64,000 nt of DNA. Source: Coneutiohabitans sp964457925. Its GTDB lineage: Bacteria; Zhuqueibacterota; Zhuqueibacteria; Zhuqueibacterales; Zhuqueibacteraceae. Positions 42,684-51,652 of the stretch are shown piece by piece (positions within the stretch are counted from its first letter, which is position 1; each line of letters opens with the position of its first letter). The position numbers and the translations under genes are program-made. The notes under the pieces were generated by a model, which did no database searches, was not told the DNA's origin, and saw nothing but the letters and a program-made list of their open reading frames with translations. The stretch spans positions 124,001-188,000 of the forward strand of contig CAYWGH010000008.1 in NCBI GenBank assembly GCA_964457925.1. The letters are read 5' to 3'.

Positions 42684-45659
42684 CTATCTCATCAGCAGCA
42701 ACTTGCGCGTTACGCTGAACGCGCCGGCTTGCAAGCGGTACAAATAAACTCCGGAAGCGAGGCCGGTCGCATCAAAGGTGAAGGTGTGTGTTCCCGCTGA
42801 AAATTTTCCTTCCGCAAGCATTTGCACCAACTCTCCCATCGTGTTGTAGACCGCGAGTTTCACCTGCTCGCGTTGCGGCAAATCAAAGCGAATCGTGGTC
42901 GCAGGATTGAAGGGATTCGGAAAGTTTTGCGCCAGACGAAATTCGGCAGGCAACGTTTCGACATTCTCATCGACCTGCAGCGTTTTTTCCTGGCGCAATA
43001 ACGCCAATTCCGCCAGCGCCAACGCTGAGGGTGCGGCGTTTTCGATCAACGCATCATAAGCCTGCCAGTAATCTTGCTCATTCACGCCGTCAGGTAGAGA
43101 ACCCTCATCAATCACACAACTGGCGCCTCGAATGCGCATGAAGCGCGCCAGCGTTTGCGGCAGCGGCACAAATTGCGCGCCTTGCATCGCGGCCGCTGTT
43201 CGATCAATTAGCGTTTGCCAGTTTTGGCCGTCCAGGGAAGCTTCAATGCGATAACGAAAATAACGCTGCGCATTCCATTCCGGATAAATCATCAGCGCGT
43301 CAAATTGTTGCGGGGTCGCATAATCCACAATCAAATAACCCTCCGGCCCAATGGTTGCCACGCCTGCCAGGGTTGAATCCGCGGCATCTTCGTCATCGCC
43401 TTGCGGCCGCGCCGGCGGGCGCGTTTGGCCATCGAATAAATTTGAGGCATGCTGCAGCGCCACGCCGCTAAAACTTAAACTATTCGACAGATTCAGCGCA
43501 AGCGTTGCTGCCTGCGCCAGCGACACGCTCACGTTGCGCACGCCCCAAAGCCAATTCTTCGGGGGATTCTTGGTGTTGTTGAAGATCAATACATTGATGC
43601 CGGTATCGTTCACCAGACCATCCGGTAACAGCAGCGCGCGTTGCTCGCTCCACGCTTCGTTGGCCGTGGTCGCTTCATCATAAATTTTGACGCCATTGAG
43701 CAGAATATCCATTTCATGAATATTATCGATATCATAAACTGCGTAAGTCAGATTGAGATCACCCGACTGGCCGGAGAAAAAGTAAACCACTTTGTCCGAA
43801 TGAGATTGATCGCCGCCGCGAATCCTGCCGAGCGCTGCAGAAGAAGGCAGTGCGTAGAATGGATCGACCGAAACCTGGCGCACGCCCCAGCGCCAATTCT
43901 TGGGCGGATTTTTGAGATTGTCGAAGCTTAGTTCGTTTGGGCCGAAATCGTTGATCAATTCATCCGGTAACAACACGCCGATCAAACCGCTCCAGGCGTT
44001 GTTCGAGGTGATCGGCAGATCAAAAATGCTTTCACCGTTCAACCTGATCTTTACCTCAGTTTGCAGATCAATGTCATACGCTTCAAACGCGAGATACAAA
44101 TCGCCGGGTTGGCCTTCAAAACAATAGTCGACTTTGTCGGCATGAGCTTGATCGCCGCCGGGAATGTTGCCGTAGGCCGCAGCCGCGGGAAGCGGAATGC
44201 CGCAGGATCCGTCACCATTATTGCGATTTGCCAAAACCCAATCCGGATCTGCCGCATCTGCGCCCGGCGAGTGGCCGCGCTGCCCGTGATTTCCAAAAGG
44301 CGAGGCATCGTGCACGGTCTGGCCTTCGCCTTCGTTAAATCGCCAATATCCGATCAAGCCGGGCTCATTGCCCTGCAAACTCGTGTGCATGTTTGCCTGA
44401 ATCTGAGCTTGAGTTTTGGCGATATTCCAAATGCGAACGTCATCGATGATGCCGTCAAACATGTATTCGCTGCCGTCGAATTGCCCGCCAATAGCGGCCG
44501 CGCGATCGAGAGCATTGATGTCATAAAGTGATTCACTCGTTGCGCCGGCGAAAACACCGTCAATAAAAACGCGCAACTCACCGTTGGCATGCGTCGCGGC
44601 GATGTGGTGCCAGCGATCATTATTCAAATTAGCGCCATAGCCAAAGTCATTGTCGTGAATTGTGCCGCCGTCGAAAAAGGGCGTGCACGTTCCAACTTCG
44701 AAGCGATTGAGATAAAAGCCGTAAGCGCCTTCTAACGATATTGCCAGCATCAAAGGCTTCACAGAGCTAGTTTTTACCCAGGCTTCCAGGGTAATCTCTT
44801 CAGGGGTTGTCAGAAAATTGGGGGGCAACTTGACGAGATCATCGCTGCCATCGAAAGACAATGCATAATCTTCTGCGTCGGGTTCAATCGGCGGTTCTAA
44901 AGCGATCCAACCGGGGTCGATTGTTTCAGTGGCGGTACTGAAACCTAGCGTACCATTGTTCCCAAACGGGCTAAGATCATGAACTATTTGGCCTTCACCT
45001 TCATCAAGACGCCAATAACCGACTAAACCCGGCTCTGTTCCGGAAAGTGAAGAATATATCGTGGCGCGAATTTCGATTTGTGTTCTGGGAATATTCCAGA
45101 TGCGCACGTCGTCAATTATCCCCTTGAAATGTTCATCAGCAGGAAAACCAACATCATTAAAGCCAAACCTGACCGGAATGTTTTGGATATTCGGCGTGCC
45201 TTCCGAGGTCACCATCTGTGCATCAAGTTCACCGTTGACGTAAAGTCTTAAGGTGTTGTCGGCAGCGGATCGAACCCCGGCGATATGATACCATTTATTT
45301 GATTCAATAACCGTCGTTCCGATCAGCTCCTCATTGCGAGAATCGGGATGCTCCCAAATCACATGCGCCACATTGTCAGCGCGAAAGAAAAGCGCAAAGT
45401 TGGTATTGGTGGCAGGATTCTCTCCACCCGCCCCCTTGTGAATGATGACTCCGGTATTGTTTTCTTCGCGACGAATAACCCACGCTTCCAAGGTGAAGTC
45501 ATTCAAATCCAAAGAACCGTTGGTATCTTTGATTTCGACCAGATCATCATTGCCGTCAAATTCCAAAACATAATTCGCAACTGACGGCTTTTGACTGAAA
45601 CCCAAATTCGGAAACACTAGCGCGAATATGCCAATGAGAAAACTCAATCGGGATAGCAT
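42684..45659 (-). CDS. Secreted LamG/F5-8C-domain protein with duplicated novel domain and type IX sorting domain
   Basis: The 991-residue protein has a signal peptide (about 1-23) and two LamG-like beta-sandwich domains (about 30-240 and 265-470; LEFDGNDDLVEI and LSFDGSDDLVKL starts). Then come two copies of a domain of about 105 residues (495-600 and 608-715) that I do not recognise. A discoidin-like F5/8C domain follows (about 725-870), then a type IX sorting domain (about 910-991, beginning RLAQNFPNPFNP and ending KLLLMR). The ATG at 45659 follows GGAGG by five bases. It is probably a carbohydrate- or matrix-binding surface protein; no catalytic domain is evident. Confidence 0.9.
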   Translation of the reverse strand: MLSRLSFLIGIFALVFPNLGFSQKPSVANYVLEFDGNDDLVEIKDTNGSLDLNDFTLEAWVIRREENNTGVIIHKGAGGENPATNTNFALFFRADNVAHVIWEHPDSRNEELIGTTVIESNKWYHIAGVRSAADNTLRLYVNGELDAQMVTSEGTPNIQNIPVRFGFNDVGFPADEHFKGIIDDVRIWNIPRTQIEIRATIYSSLSGTEPGLVGYWRLDEGEGQIVHDLSPFGNNGTLGFSTATETIDPGWIALEPPIEPDAEDYALSFDGSDDLVKLPPNFLTTPEEITLEAWVKTSSVKPLMLAISLEGAYGFYLNRFEVGTCTPFFDGGTIHDNDFGYGANLNNDRWHHIAATHANGELRVFIDGVFAGATSESLYDINALDRAAAIGGQFDGSEYMFDGIIDDVRIWNIAKTQAQIQANMHTSLQGNEPGLIGYWRFNEGEGQTVHDASPFGNHGQRGHSPGADAADPDWVLANRNNGDGSCGIPLPAAAAYGNIPGGDQAHADKVDYCFEGQPGDLYLAFEAYDIDLQTEVKIRLNGESIFDLPITSNNAWSGLIGVLLPDELINDFGPNELSFDNLKNPPKNWRWGVRQVSVDPFYALPSSAALGRIRGGDQSHSDKVVYFFSGQSGDLNLTYAVYDIDNIHEMDILLNGVKIYDEATTANEAWSEQRALLLPDGLVNDTGINVLIFNNTKNPPKNWLWGVRNVSVSLAQAATLALNLSNSLSFSGVALQHASNLFDGQTRPPARPQGDDEDAADSTLAGVATIGPEGYLIVDYATPQQFDALMIYPEWNAQRYFRYRIEASLDGQNWQTLIDRTAAAMQGAQFVPLPQTLARFMRIRGASCVIDEGSLPDGVNEQDYWQAYDALIENAAPSALALAELALLRQEKTLQVDENVETLPAEFRLAQNFPNPFNPATTIRFDLPQREQVKLAVYNTMGELVQMLAEGKFSAGTHTFTFDATGLASGVYLYRLQAGAFSVTRKLLLMR

Positions 45660-45723
45660 AATGCCCTCCAAATTCATTCTTGGCGATTAACCCAGTATCA
45701 TACAGCGTGATTTCGCTGCATTT

Positions 45724-45750
45724 TTGCAACCAGGCTGGTTACACTAGTAT
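45724..45750 (+). promoter_or_regulatory. Weak candidate promoter upstream of the methyltransferase
   Basis: TTGCAA at 45724-45729 is followed by TAGTAT at 45745-45750 (15-base spacer) or TATAGG at 45748 (18-base spacer). The region is AT-rich and intergenic, but the match is modest. Confidence 0.3.
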
Positions 45751-45781
45751 AGGTTATTTTTAAACGTTTGCGGAGGTAATT

Positions 45782-45961
45782 TTGCAGGAATACAATATTC
45801 AAACTATTGCTAAACCGATAAAGTTCTTGCTTTTTCGTGCCACATTGTCTACTATTTTTGCCTTATTGAGAAGCAACGTTATTCTATATCAGCCTGAGAA
45901 AGAATGTACGCATGTCATCTTCCAAAAGCCCATTTTTTGCAGATACCGATACTCCCGATAG
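45782..45961 (+). CDS. Candidate small membrane-like protein, 59 residues
   Basis: A TTG codon at 45782 is preceded by a perfect GGAGG five bases away and opens a 59-codon frame. Residues 11-35 are hydrophobic (PIKFLLFRATLSTIFALL). It overlaps the first 50 bases of the methyltransferase gene in another frame. I know no homologue. It could be a real small protein or leader peptide, or the strong ribosome site could be a chance match. Confidence 0.3.
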   Translation: MQEYNIQTIAKPIKFLLFRATLSTIFALLRSNVILYQPEKECTHVIFQKPIFCRYRYSR

Positions 45962-46451
45962 TACTTATAACGCTCGCCGCTACAATTTTACCCTGAGTTT
46001 TATACGCGAGCTTCACGGAGATATACTTGATTGCGGCGAGCGCAACCCGATCAACGATCTTATTGAGAAAAAATTCAAAGTCAAAATTAAGAATACTGCC
46101 GGCGATCTCGATGTTACAACGATTGAAGGAAAATACGACTACGTGCTGGCATTTGAAATCATCGAGCATTTGATGAATCCCCTATGGCTTTTACTACAAA
46201 TCAAGAATGCATTGAAGCCCGCCGGAACTTTGTATCTGTCAACTCCCATCAACAAACCGAAATTCCTTTGGCGGCGCGATCATTTCCATGAGTTTGATGA
46301 ATACCGGCTGCGGGCTTTGGTAGAAAGAGCAGGATTTGAAATCGTGAGAAACGAGCGAAGGCGTTTTTATTCGATCACTGGTGTTCGCCCGATAATCCGA
46401 GTCCTTCTCAAAACCGGTACAATGTTTTTGGAACTCAAACCGAGGCCTTGA
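45912..46451 (+). CDS. Class I SAM-dependent methyltransferase-like protein
   Basis: This 179-residue protein is a short Methyltransf_11/23-type domain. AFEIIEHLMNPLWLLLQIK and LKPAGTLYLSTP are the motif II-III region. Motif I is degenerate (GDILDCGERNP instead of LDxGcGxG), so SAM binding is uncertain. The gene is visibly richer in A and T than its neighbours, which suggests transfer. Nucleotidyltransferase and CDP-alcohol transferase genes follow on the same strand, so it may act on a surface sugar or lipid (inference). Confidence 0.72.
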   Translation: MSSSKSPFFADTDTPDSTYNARRYNFTLSFIRELHGDILDCGERNPINDLIEKKFKVKIKNTAGDLDVTTIEGKYDYVLAFEIIEHLMNPLWLLLQIKNALKPAGTLYLSTPINKPKFLWRRDHFHEFDEYRLRALVERAGFEIVRNERRRFYSITGVRPIIRVLLKTGTMFLELKPRP

Positions 46452-46495
46452 AGTCCCTGACGCAGAATTTGAACCTTACAACGAAGAAAAATTAA

Positions 46496-47245
46496 TTGAA
46501 GCAAACAGATAATCATGCTGTTGCCCCGGTCACGCGCGCGCTCATCATCGCCGCCGGCCGCGGCATCCGGCTGAATGAGCACAGCCAGGAAATTCCCAAG
46601 TGCCTGATCAGCGTGGGCGAGCACAGCATCATCGAGACGATTTTAGCGACGTTGCAGCGCGCCGGCATTGCAGAAGTCGTCATTGTCACCGGCTACAAAA
46701 AAGAAGTGATCGAGCAGCGCCTGGGCGAGGGCGGGCAGTTCGGGCTGAAGCTGCGCTACGTCAACAATCCTGACTGGCACAAGAAAAACGGGGTGTCGGT
46801 TTATGCGGCGCGGCACTATTTCGCGGCGCACGAACAATTCCTGCTCATGATGAGTGACCATCTCTTCGCGCCGGAATTGCTGCACACGCTGATGCAGGCG
46901 CCGATCGCTGCCGGTGAAATCGCGCTGGCCGTCGACCGCAAAGTCAACGCCATTTTCGATATTGATGATGCGATGAAAGTCGTGTTTGACGGCAAACACG
47001 TTAACAACATCGGCAAAATGCTGCGCGAGTATAACGGCATCGATTGCGGCCTGTTCAAATGCACGACCGGGCTGTTCGAGGCGCTCGCCGCCGCGATGCG
47101 CAAGGGCGATTGTTCGCTTTCCGACGGCTGCAGCCAGTTGATCGCCGCGGGCAAAATGCGCGGGGTGGATATCGGCGCGGCATTTTGGATCGATATCGAC
47201 ACACCCGAGGCCCTGGCGTTTGCGATTGAAAAACTAAAAGTATGA
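46496..47245 (+). CDS. Sugar/polyol-phosphate nucleotidyltransferase, probable inositol-1-phosphate cytidylyltransferase type
   Basis: The 249-residue protein has the nucleotidyltransferase start RALIIAAGRGIRLNEHSQEI with PKCLISVGEHSIIE. LLMMSDHLF is the metal-binding Asp block, followed by NGIDCGLFKCT and a C-terminal FWIDIDTPEALAFA. It is close in pattern to the cytidylyltransferase half of the IPCT/DIPPS enzymes that make CDP-inositol. The next gene is a CDP-alcohol transferase, as in those fused enzymes. A CDP- or UDP-activated polyol or sugar is possible instead. The start is TTG; the ribosome site is weak. Confidence 0.78.
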   Translation: MKQTDNHAVAPVTRALIIAAGRGIRLNEHSQEIPKCLISVGEHSIIETILATLQRAGIAEVVIVTGYKKEVIEQRLGEGGQFGLKLRYVNNPDWHKKNGVSVYAARHYFAAHEQFLLMMSDHLFAPELLHTLMQAPIAAGEIALAVDRKVNAIFDIDDAMKVVFDGKHVNNIGKMLREYNGIDCGLFKCTTGLFEALAAAMRKGDCSLSDGCSQLIAAGKMRGVDIGAAFWIDIDTPEALAFAIEKLKV

Positions 47246-47342
47246 ATCGCTGGTTTGCTTTACGTCTTACGCTTTACTCTTTACACCGGATAATGCCAGA
47301 AGCACAATACGTAAGACGTCATGCGTAGCAACGAGATGTCAC

Positions 47343-48191
47343 TTGTCCACGGTCACACTAAAAGAACTCAAGCAATTCAAGCACCGCATCAATCCCGAGG
47401 AGCGGCAGGGAGCCTACGGCTATTATTTCATCCGGCCGCTGTCGCTTTATGTCACCTATTTTGCGTTGCGGCTGGGATTGACGGCGAATCAAGTAACGGT
47501 GCTGCAAACACTGTCGGGCGTGGCCGGCGCCGTGTGTTTGGCGTTTCCTTCGCATGTGATGCGTCTGCTCGGTGTTGTGCTGCTGCAATTCGGTTTCGTG
47601 CTCGATAATGTCGACGGCGAAGTGGCGCGCTTCCGCAAGCAGGTGAGCGTCACGGGAAAATTTCTCGACGTCGTCGGCCACGAAATCGTAATCCCGTTCA
47701 TGTTTTTCGGCTTGGGAATCGGCGCTTATTTTCAACTCGGGCGTTTTGAGGCGATTGTATTTGGCTTTCTCGCCGGATTCTTTTCGTTGCGCTTCGATAT
47801 GTCGGCGATGTATCACGAGGCGGCGCAACTCCTTGAAACCAAGCTCGACCAATCCTATGACTACTATGCCAAATTGCAGTCCGGCAACGGATCCGAACTC
47901 AAGATCTATCGCCGCAAGAATGAAGATTCCGCGATTCGCATGCTGTATGCGCTGTTTGCGTATCCTGCGACCATGAACATCGTTACCGTGCTGATCATTT
48001 TGGAAACGATATTCCCGCCAGCGGTCGTGGGTGGCTTCTCGCTCAGCCCGGTATATGTTTTTCTCGTGCTCTACGGCATTCTGCTTCCCATTCGCCGCGT
48101 GCTCACCATTCGCCGGCTGGTGCAAGGCCGCGAGACGGAACGGAAGTATGTGGCGCTGGCGGGATTGTTGCGAAACAAGAGCTCAAAATGA
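47343..48191 (+). CDS. CDP-alcohol phosphatidyltransferase with His in place of the fourth catalytic Asp
   Basis: The 282-residue membrane protein has the signature DNVDGEVARFRKQVSVTGKF followed by LDVVGHE. This keeps D1, D2, the AR and D3 of DxxDGxxARx8GxxxDxxxD, but the last Asp is His. About six to eight membrane helices follow. Because it is next to an IPCT-like gene, a DIPP-synthase-like or inositol-lipid function is plausible (inference). Loss of D4, the presumed catalytic base, is unusual; the His could replace it. The start is TTG with GAGATG upstream. Confidence 0.82.
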   Translation: MSTVTLKELKQFKHRINPEERQGAYGYYFIRPLSLYVTYFALRLGLTANQVTVLQTLSGVAGAVCLAFPSHVMRLLGVVLLQFGFVLDNVDGEVARFRKQVSVTGKFLDVVGHEIVIPFMFFGLGIGAYFQLGRFEAIVFGFLAGFFSLRFDMSAMYHEAAQLLETKLDQSYDYYAKLQSGNGSELKIYRRKNEDSAIRMLYALFAYPATMNIVTVLIILETIFPPAVVGGFSLSPVYVFLVLYGILLPIRRVLTIRRLVQGRETERKYVALAGLLRNKSSK

Positions 48192-48274
48192 AAACGGATA
48201 TGATTCATTAACCCTGGTTTGGCCGCGCCCAAGCTTTGGGTTAAGATGTTTGTCTCACCTTTTGAAAGCAAATC

Positions 48275-50824
48275 ATGGCAAAGCCATCTCGCTCAAAATC
48301 CAAAACGGCTGCGAAATCTCCCGTCTCCAAATCCTCTGGGCCAACTCCGGCTCTGTTGCAAAAACATCCGGTGCTCGTGACCGCCGGCATTTTTCTGGTG
48401 TTGATGTTGATCTTCTTTTTTGCCGCCATTTTCCAGGGCAAAACCTATGCGACGCCGGACGCGCAGGCTGCCGCAACCATCACCGCGCCGCTGGACAAAA
48501 TCCTGTGGCAGGATCGCATCTATCCGCAATGGATGCCCTACATCTTCGGCGGCATGCCGAGCTTTGCCAGCCTGACGTACAATCCGTTTGCTTATTTCCC
48601 GGATTTGCCGCTGTATCCTTTGCGTCGCATGCTCGCTTATGCGTTGCATTACGTGCTCGCAGGCCTGGGTGTGTTTCTGTTCCTGCGGCGCAAGAGCGCA
48701 GATTACTTGCCGGCGTTGCTCGGCGGCCTGGCGTTCATGCTGACGCCCTATTTGATCACCATGACGATCTTCGGCCACGGCTCGCAGATGATGACCACGG
48801 CCTACCTGCCGCTTGCGCTGTGGGCGGTGGATCGGTTGCTGGAAAAATTTTCCTGGCTGAATCTTGGCCTGACCGGCTTGATTATGGGATTCATGTTGCA
48901 ACGCGGCCATGTGCAGATTGCTTATTACGGCATCATGTTTACCGGCCTGTACGTAATCTATCATGCGATTGCGGCTCTCCTGCGCAAAGAGAATAAAAAA
49001 ATTCTGCCGATGCTCGGCGGTTATATGGGCGCGCTGGTGCTCGCGCTGGCGTTGTCCGCCATGCTGTATTTGCCTTTGCAGGAATACACCTCTTATTCGA
49101 TTCGCGGCTCGGCCTCGGTGCTGCAACCCGCCTCGGGCAAAGCCGATACCGGCGTGGGCTTCGACTACGCCACGCAATGGTCATTCTCCGTCGGCGAGAT
49201 GATGACGTTCATCATCCCCTCGTTTTACGGCTTTGGCGGCGCGACCTATTGGGGCAACATGCCGTTCACGGATTATCCCAATTACATGGGCATTCTCGTA
49301 CTCGGACTTGCAGTTGTCGGTTTGTTCAAACGTGTACCACAAGCAGGATTTTTCGCGCTTACGATCGTGCTGGCATTACTCATTTCCTTCGGGAAGCACT
49401 TTGAATTCTTCTACCGTCTCTTCTACGATTATTTTCCCTACTTCAACAAATTTCGCGTGCCGGTGATGATTTTGGTGCTGGTGCAATGCAGCACCGCAAT
49501 TTTGGCGGGGCTGGGATTGCAGGCGCTGCTGCAACCGCTGGCCGCGGGCGAACCGCGCGAGGCTGAAGCCAGAGCACGCCGCGCGCTTATTGCCAAACGG
49601 TTGTGGCTTGCCGCCGGTTTGATTTTCAGCGTTGTTCTGCTGTTCACAATTTTCCGAAGCAGCTTTCAAGAATTTATGTCCGGAATTTATCCGGACCGGT
49701 ATGAACTTGCCACACAAGCACGCCTCGATGAAAGGCGTGTGGGCATGCTGCTTGGCGACATGTGGACAATCGCGGGATTGGCTGCGGTCGGGCTGGCAAT
49801 GATCGCGCTGGCCTACACGCACAAAATTTCACCAAAAACTGCCGCGGTGGTGATCGTGCTCGCGACCCTGTTCGATCTTTGGATTGTCGACAAGCGCATC
49901 GGCAATCCGCCCGTCTCCGAAGCCAGCAAACGCGCGCTTTTGCAGCCCGACGAGGTGGCGCAGTTCCTGCAAAAAGACTCCGGCCTGTTCCGCATTTATC
50001 CGACGCTCGATCTGTTTGGCGAAATGCGCTGGGCGGCGCAGGGCATTCACAGCGTGGGCGGTTATCATGCGGCGAAACCGCGGCGCTATCAGGATTTTCT
50101 CGAAGCCACGGATTTGCAGAGCGGCTTGATGAATGATTACTTCGAAGTGGTCGAACAAAACGGGCAACGCGGTTTGCGGCCGCGCGCCGAGGAGGCGATT
50201 CCCGCCGCGCGCCGTAACGCCCTCAAGCATTGGCTGGACATGCTGAATGTGAAATACATTCTCTCCTTCTTTCCGTTGCCCGAAGAAAATTGGGTAAACC
50301 GCGCCACGGTGTCTTTCAATTACGGCGGCAATAACTATCCGCTCATGATTTTGGAGAATACCACGGTTTTGCCGCGCGCATTTTTGGTGGGGAATTATGA
50401 AGTGTATGCGGAAAATTTGGCGGCGTTGAGCCGCCTCGCCTCCGGAGAGTTTGATCCGCGGGACGCCGTCATTCTCTCGGAAGCGCCCGGCATTGCGCCG
50501 CAGCCGGATTCCACTGCCAGCGCCGTCATCAAAGAGTATCACCTGCATAAGATCGTGATCGAAACGGCTTCGGCATTTCCGCAAATATTGGTTTTGAGTG
50601 ATACTTATTACCCCACGGGTTGGCACGCCTTTGTTGACGGCAATCCGGTCAAAACACATGTGGCGAATTATTGCTTTCGCGGCGTCGAAGTTCCCGCGGG
50701 CAAACATCAAGTCGAATTTCGCTATGCCTCACGCGCGTTTACGGCCGGTGTCTGGCTGAGTTTGGGCGCGTTGGCGGTGTGCCTCGCTTGTATCGCCCTC
50801 GGCCGGCGCCGGAACAGTGTTTAG
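48275..50824 (+). CDS. YfhO-family polytopic membrane protein
   Basis: The 849-residue protein has an N-terminal membrane helix at about 33-53, then about 11 more helices. Conserved YfhO-type blocks are present: WMPYIFGGMPSFASLTYNPF, ITMTIFGHGSQMMTTAYLPL and ALQEYTSYSIRG-like stretches. A long periplasmic region (about 540-815) precedes the last helix. YfhO proteins belong to the GT-C-like superfamily and are thought to transfer sugars to lipoteichoic acid or lipid carriers; function in this lineage is unproven. It follows the CDP-alcohol transferase gene after 83 bases. Confidence 0.87.
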   Translation: MAKPSRSKSKTAAKSPVSKSSGPTPALLQKHPVLVTAGIFLVLMLIFFFAAIFQGKTYATPDAQAAATITAPLDKILWQDRIYPQWMPYIFGGMPSFASLTYNPFAYFPDLPLYPLRRMLAYALHYVLAGLGVFLFLRRKSADYLPALLGGLAFMLTPYLITMTIFGHGSQMMTTAYLPLALWAVDRLLEKFSWLNLGLTGLIMGFMLQRGHVQIAYYGIMFTGLYVIYHAIAALLRKENKKILPMLGGYMGALVLALALSAMLYLPLQEYTSYSIRGSASVLQPASGKADTGVGFDYATQWSFSVGEMMTFIIPSFYGFGGATYWGNMPFTDYPNYMGILVLGLAVVGLFKRVPQAGFFALTIVLALLISFGKHFEFFYRLFYDYFPYFNKFRVPVMILVLVQCSTAILAGLGLQALLQPLAAGEPREAEARARRALIAKRLWLAAGLIFSVVLLFTIFRSSFQEFMSGIYPDRYELATQARLDERRVGMLLGDMWTIAGLAAVGLAMIALAYTHKISPKTAAVVIVLATLFDLWIVDKRIGNPPVSEASKRALLQPDEVAQFLQKDSGLFRIYPTLDLFGEMRWAAQGIHSVGGYHAAKPRRYQDFLEATDLQSGLMNDYFEVVEQNGQRGLRPRAEEAIPAARRNALKHWLDMLNVKYILSFFPLPEENWVNRATVSFNYGGNNYPLMILENTTVLPRAFLVGNYEVYAENLAALSRLASGEFDPRDAVILSEAPGIAPQPDSTASAVIKEYHLHKIVIETASAFPQILVLSDTYYPTGWHAFVDGNPVKTHVANYCFRGVEVPAGKHQVEFRYASRAFTAGVWLSLGALAVCLACIALGRRRNSV

Positions 50825-51097
50825 TATTTCTTCCAAAAAAGGATTGCAATTAAGGCTATACTGCCATACATTTGCCGTCCAAAATTGTTGCTTCGGAGAG
50901 AGGAGCATCCCCATCTCTCAAGACTTTTTCCGCATTTCAATTGCCGAACAATGATCTTGCCGGACGAACCAACCGACATATCGCGTTGGCAGGGGCAACG
51001 ACCATAGTCGCCGCGCTGAAACCGGCGAGAGAAAAGCTTCCCCGCAGGAGGGGGCCGGAGAGGGAGATGCCGTCTGTTTGAAGGAGATAATGGTGAG

Positions 51098-51568
51098 ATG
51101 AAATTACAAGATATTCTGACCAAAGATTTGATTAAAGTGCCGCTGAAGAGCCGCGAGAAGAATCAAGTGATTGAGGAGATGGTTGATGTGCTGGCCTCGG
51201 CGAGCCGCATTAAAGATCGCAATCAAGTGCTCAAAGCCATACTGGACCGCGAAGCCGTGATGAGCACCGGCGTGGGCGAAGGTGTGGCGATTCCGCATGG
51301 CAAGGCCGAAGCGGCGCCTGAAATCGTGGCCGCCCTGGGCATTGCGCACACGCCGGTCGAATTCGATGCCATTGATGATCAACCGGTGCGCCTGGTGTGG
51401 TTGTTGGTCGGTCCGCCGCATCAAACCGGGCCGCATTTGAAAGCATTGAGCCGCATTTCACGGCTGGTGCACAAACGCGATTTTCGCGAACGTTTGATTG
51501 CATCGGCCACGCCTGCCGAAGCCTTCGGCGCCATCAGTCACGAAGAAAACAGTTTTCATGAAACGTGA
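51098..51568 (+). CDS. PTS IIA-domain protein (fructose/nitrogen-type, PtsN-like)
   Basis: The 156-residue protein is a single PTS_EIIA type 2 domain with the phosphohistidine in GVGEGVAIPHGKA (about residue 67). LVWLLVGPPHQTGPHLKALSRISRLV follows. It lacks IIB and IIC parts, so a regulatory role like that of PtsN is likely. GGAG lies upstream of the ATG. A 273-base intergenic region precedes it, and the SpoU methylase follows closely. Confidence 0.88.
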   Translation: MKLQDILTKDLIKVPLKSREKNQVIEEMVDVLASASRIKDRNQVLKAILDREAVMSTGVGEGVAIPHGKAEAAPEIVAALGIAHTPVEFDAIDDQPVRLVWLLVGPPHQTGPHLKALSRISRLVHKRDFRERLIASATPAEAFGAISHEENSFHET

Positions 51569-51652
51569 CGGCGCGCCCGCCTAGGGTTGCCGCGTTTTTG
51601 GCCACGCCGGCAGGACGTCGCTCGCGCCATCACGCATCCTTTTTCATTTTAT

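Noticed and set aside
45912..46451. Methyltransferase as a frameshifted pseudogene joined to the upstream 59-codon frame
   Set aside because: The upstream peptide does not resemble a methyltransferase N-terminus and the gene has its own ATG and complete core motifs II-III.
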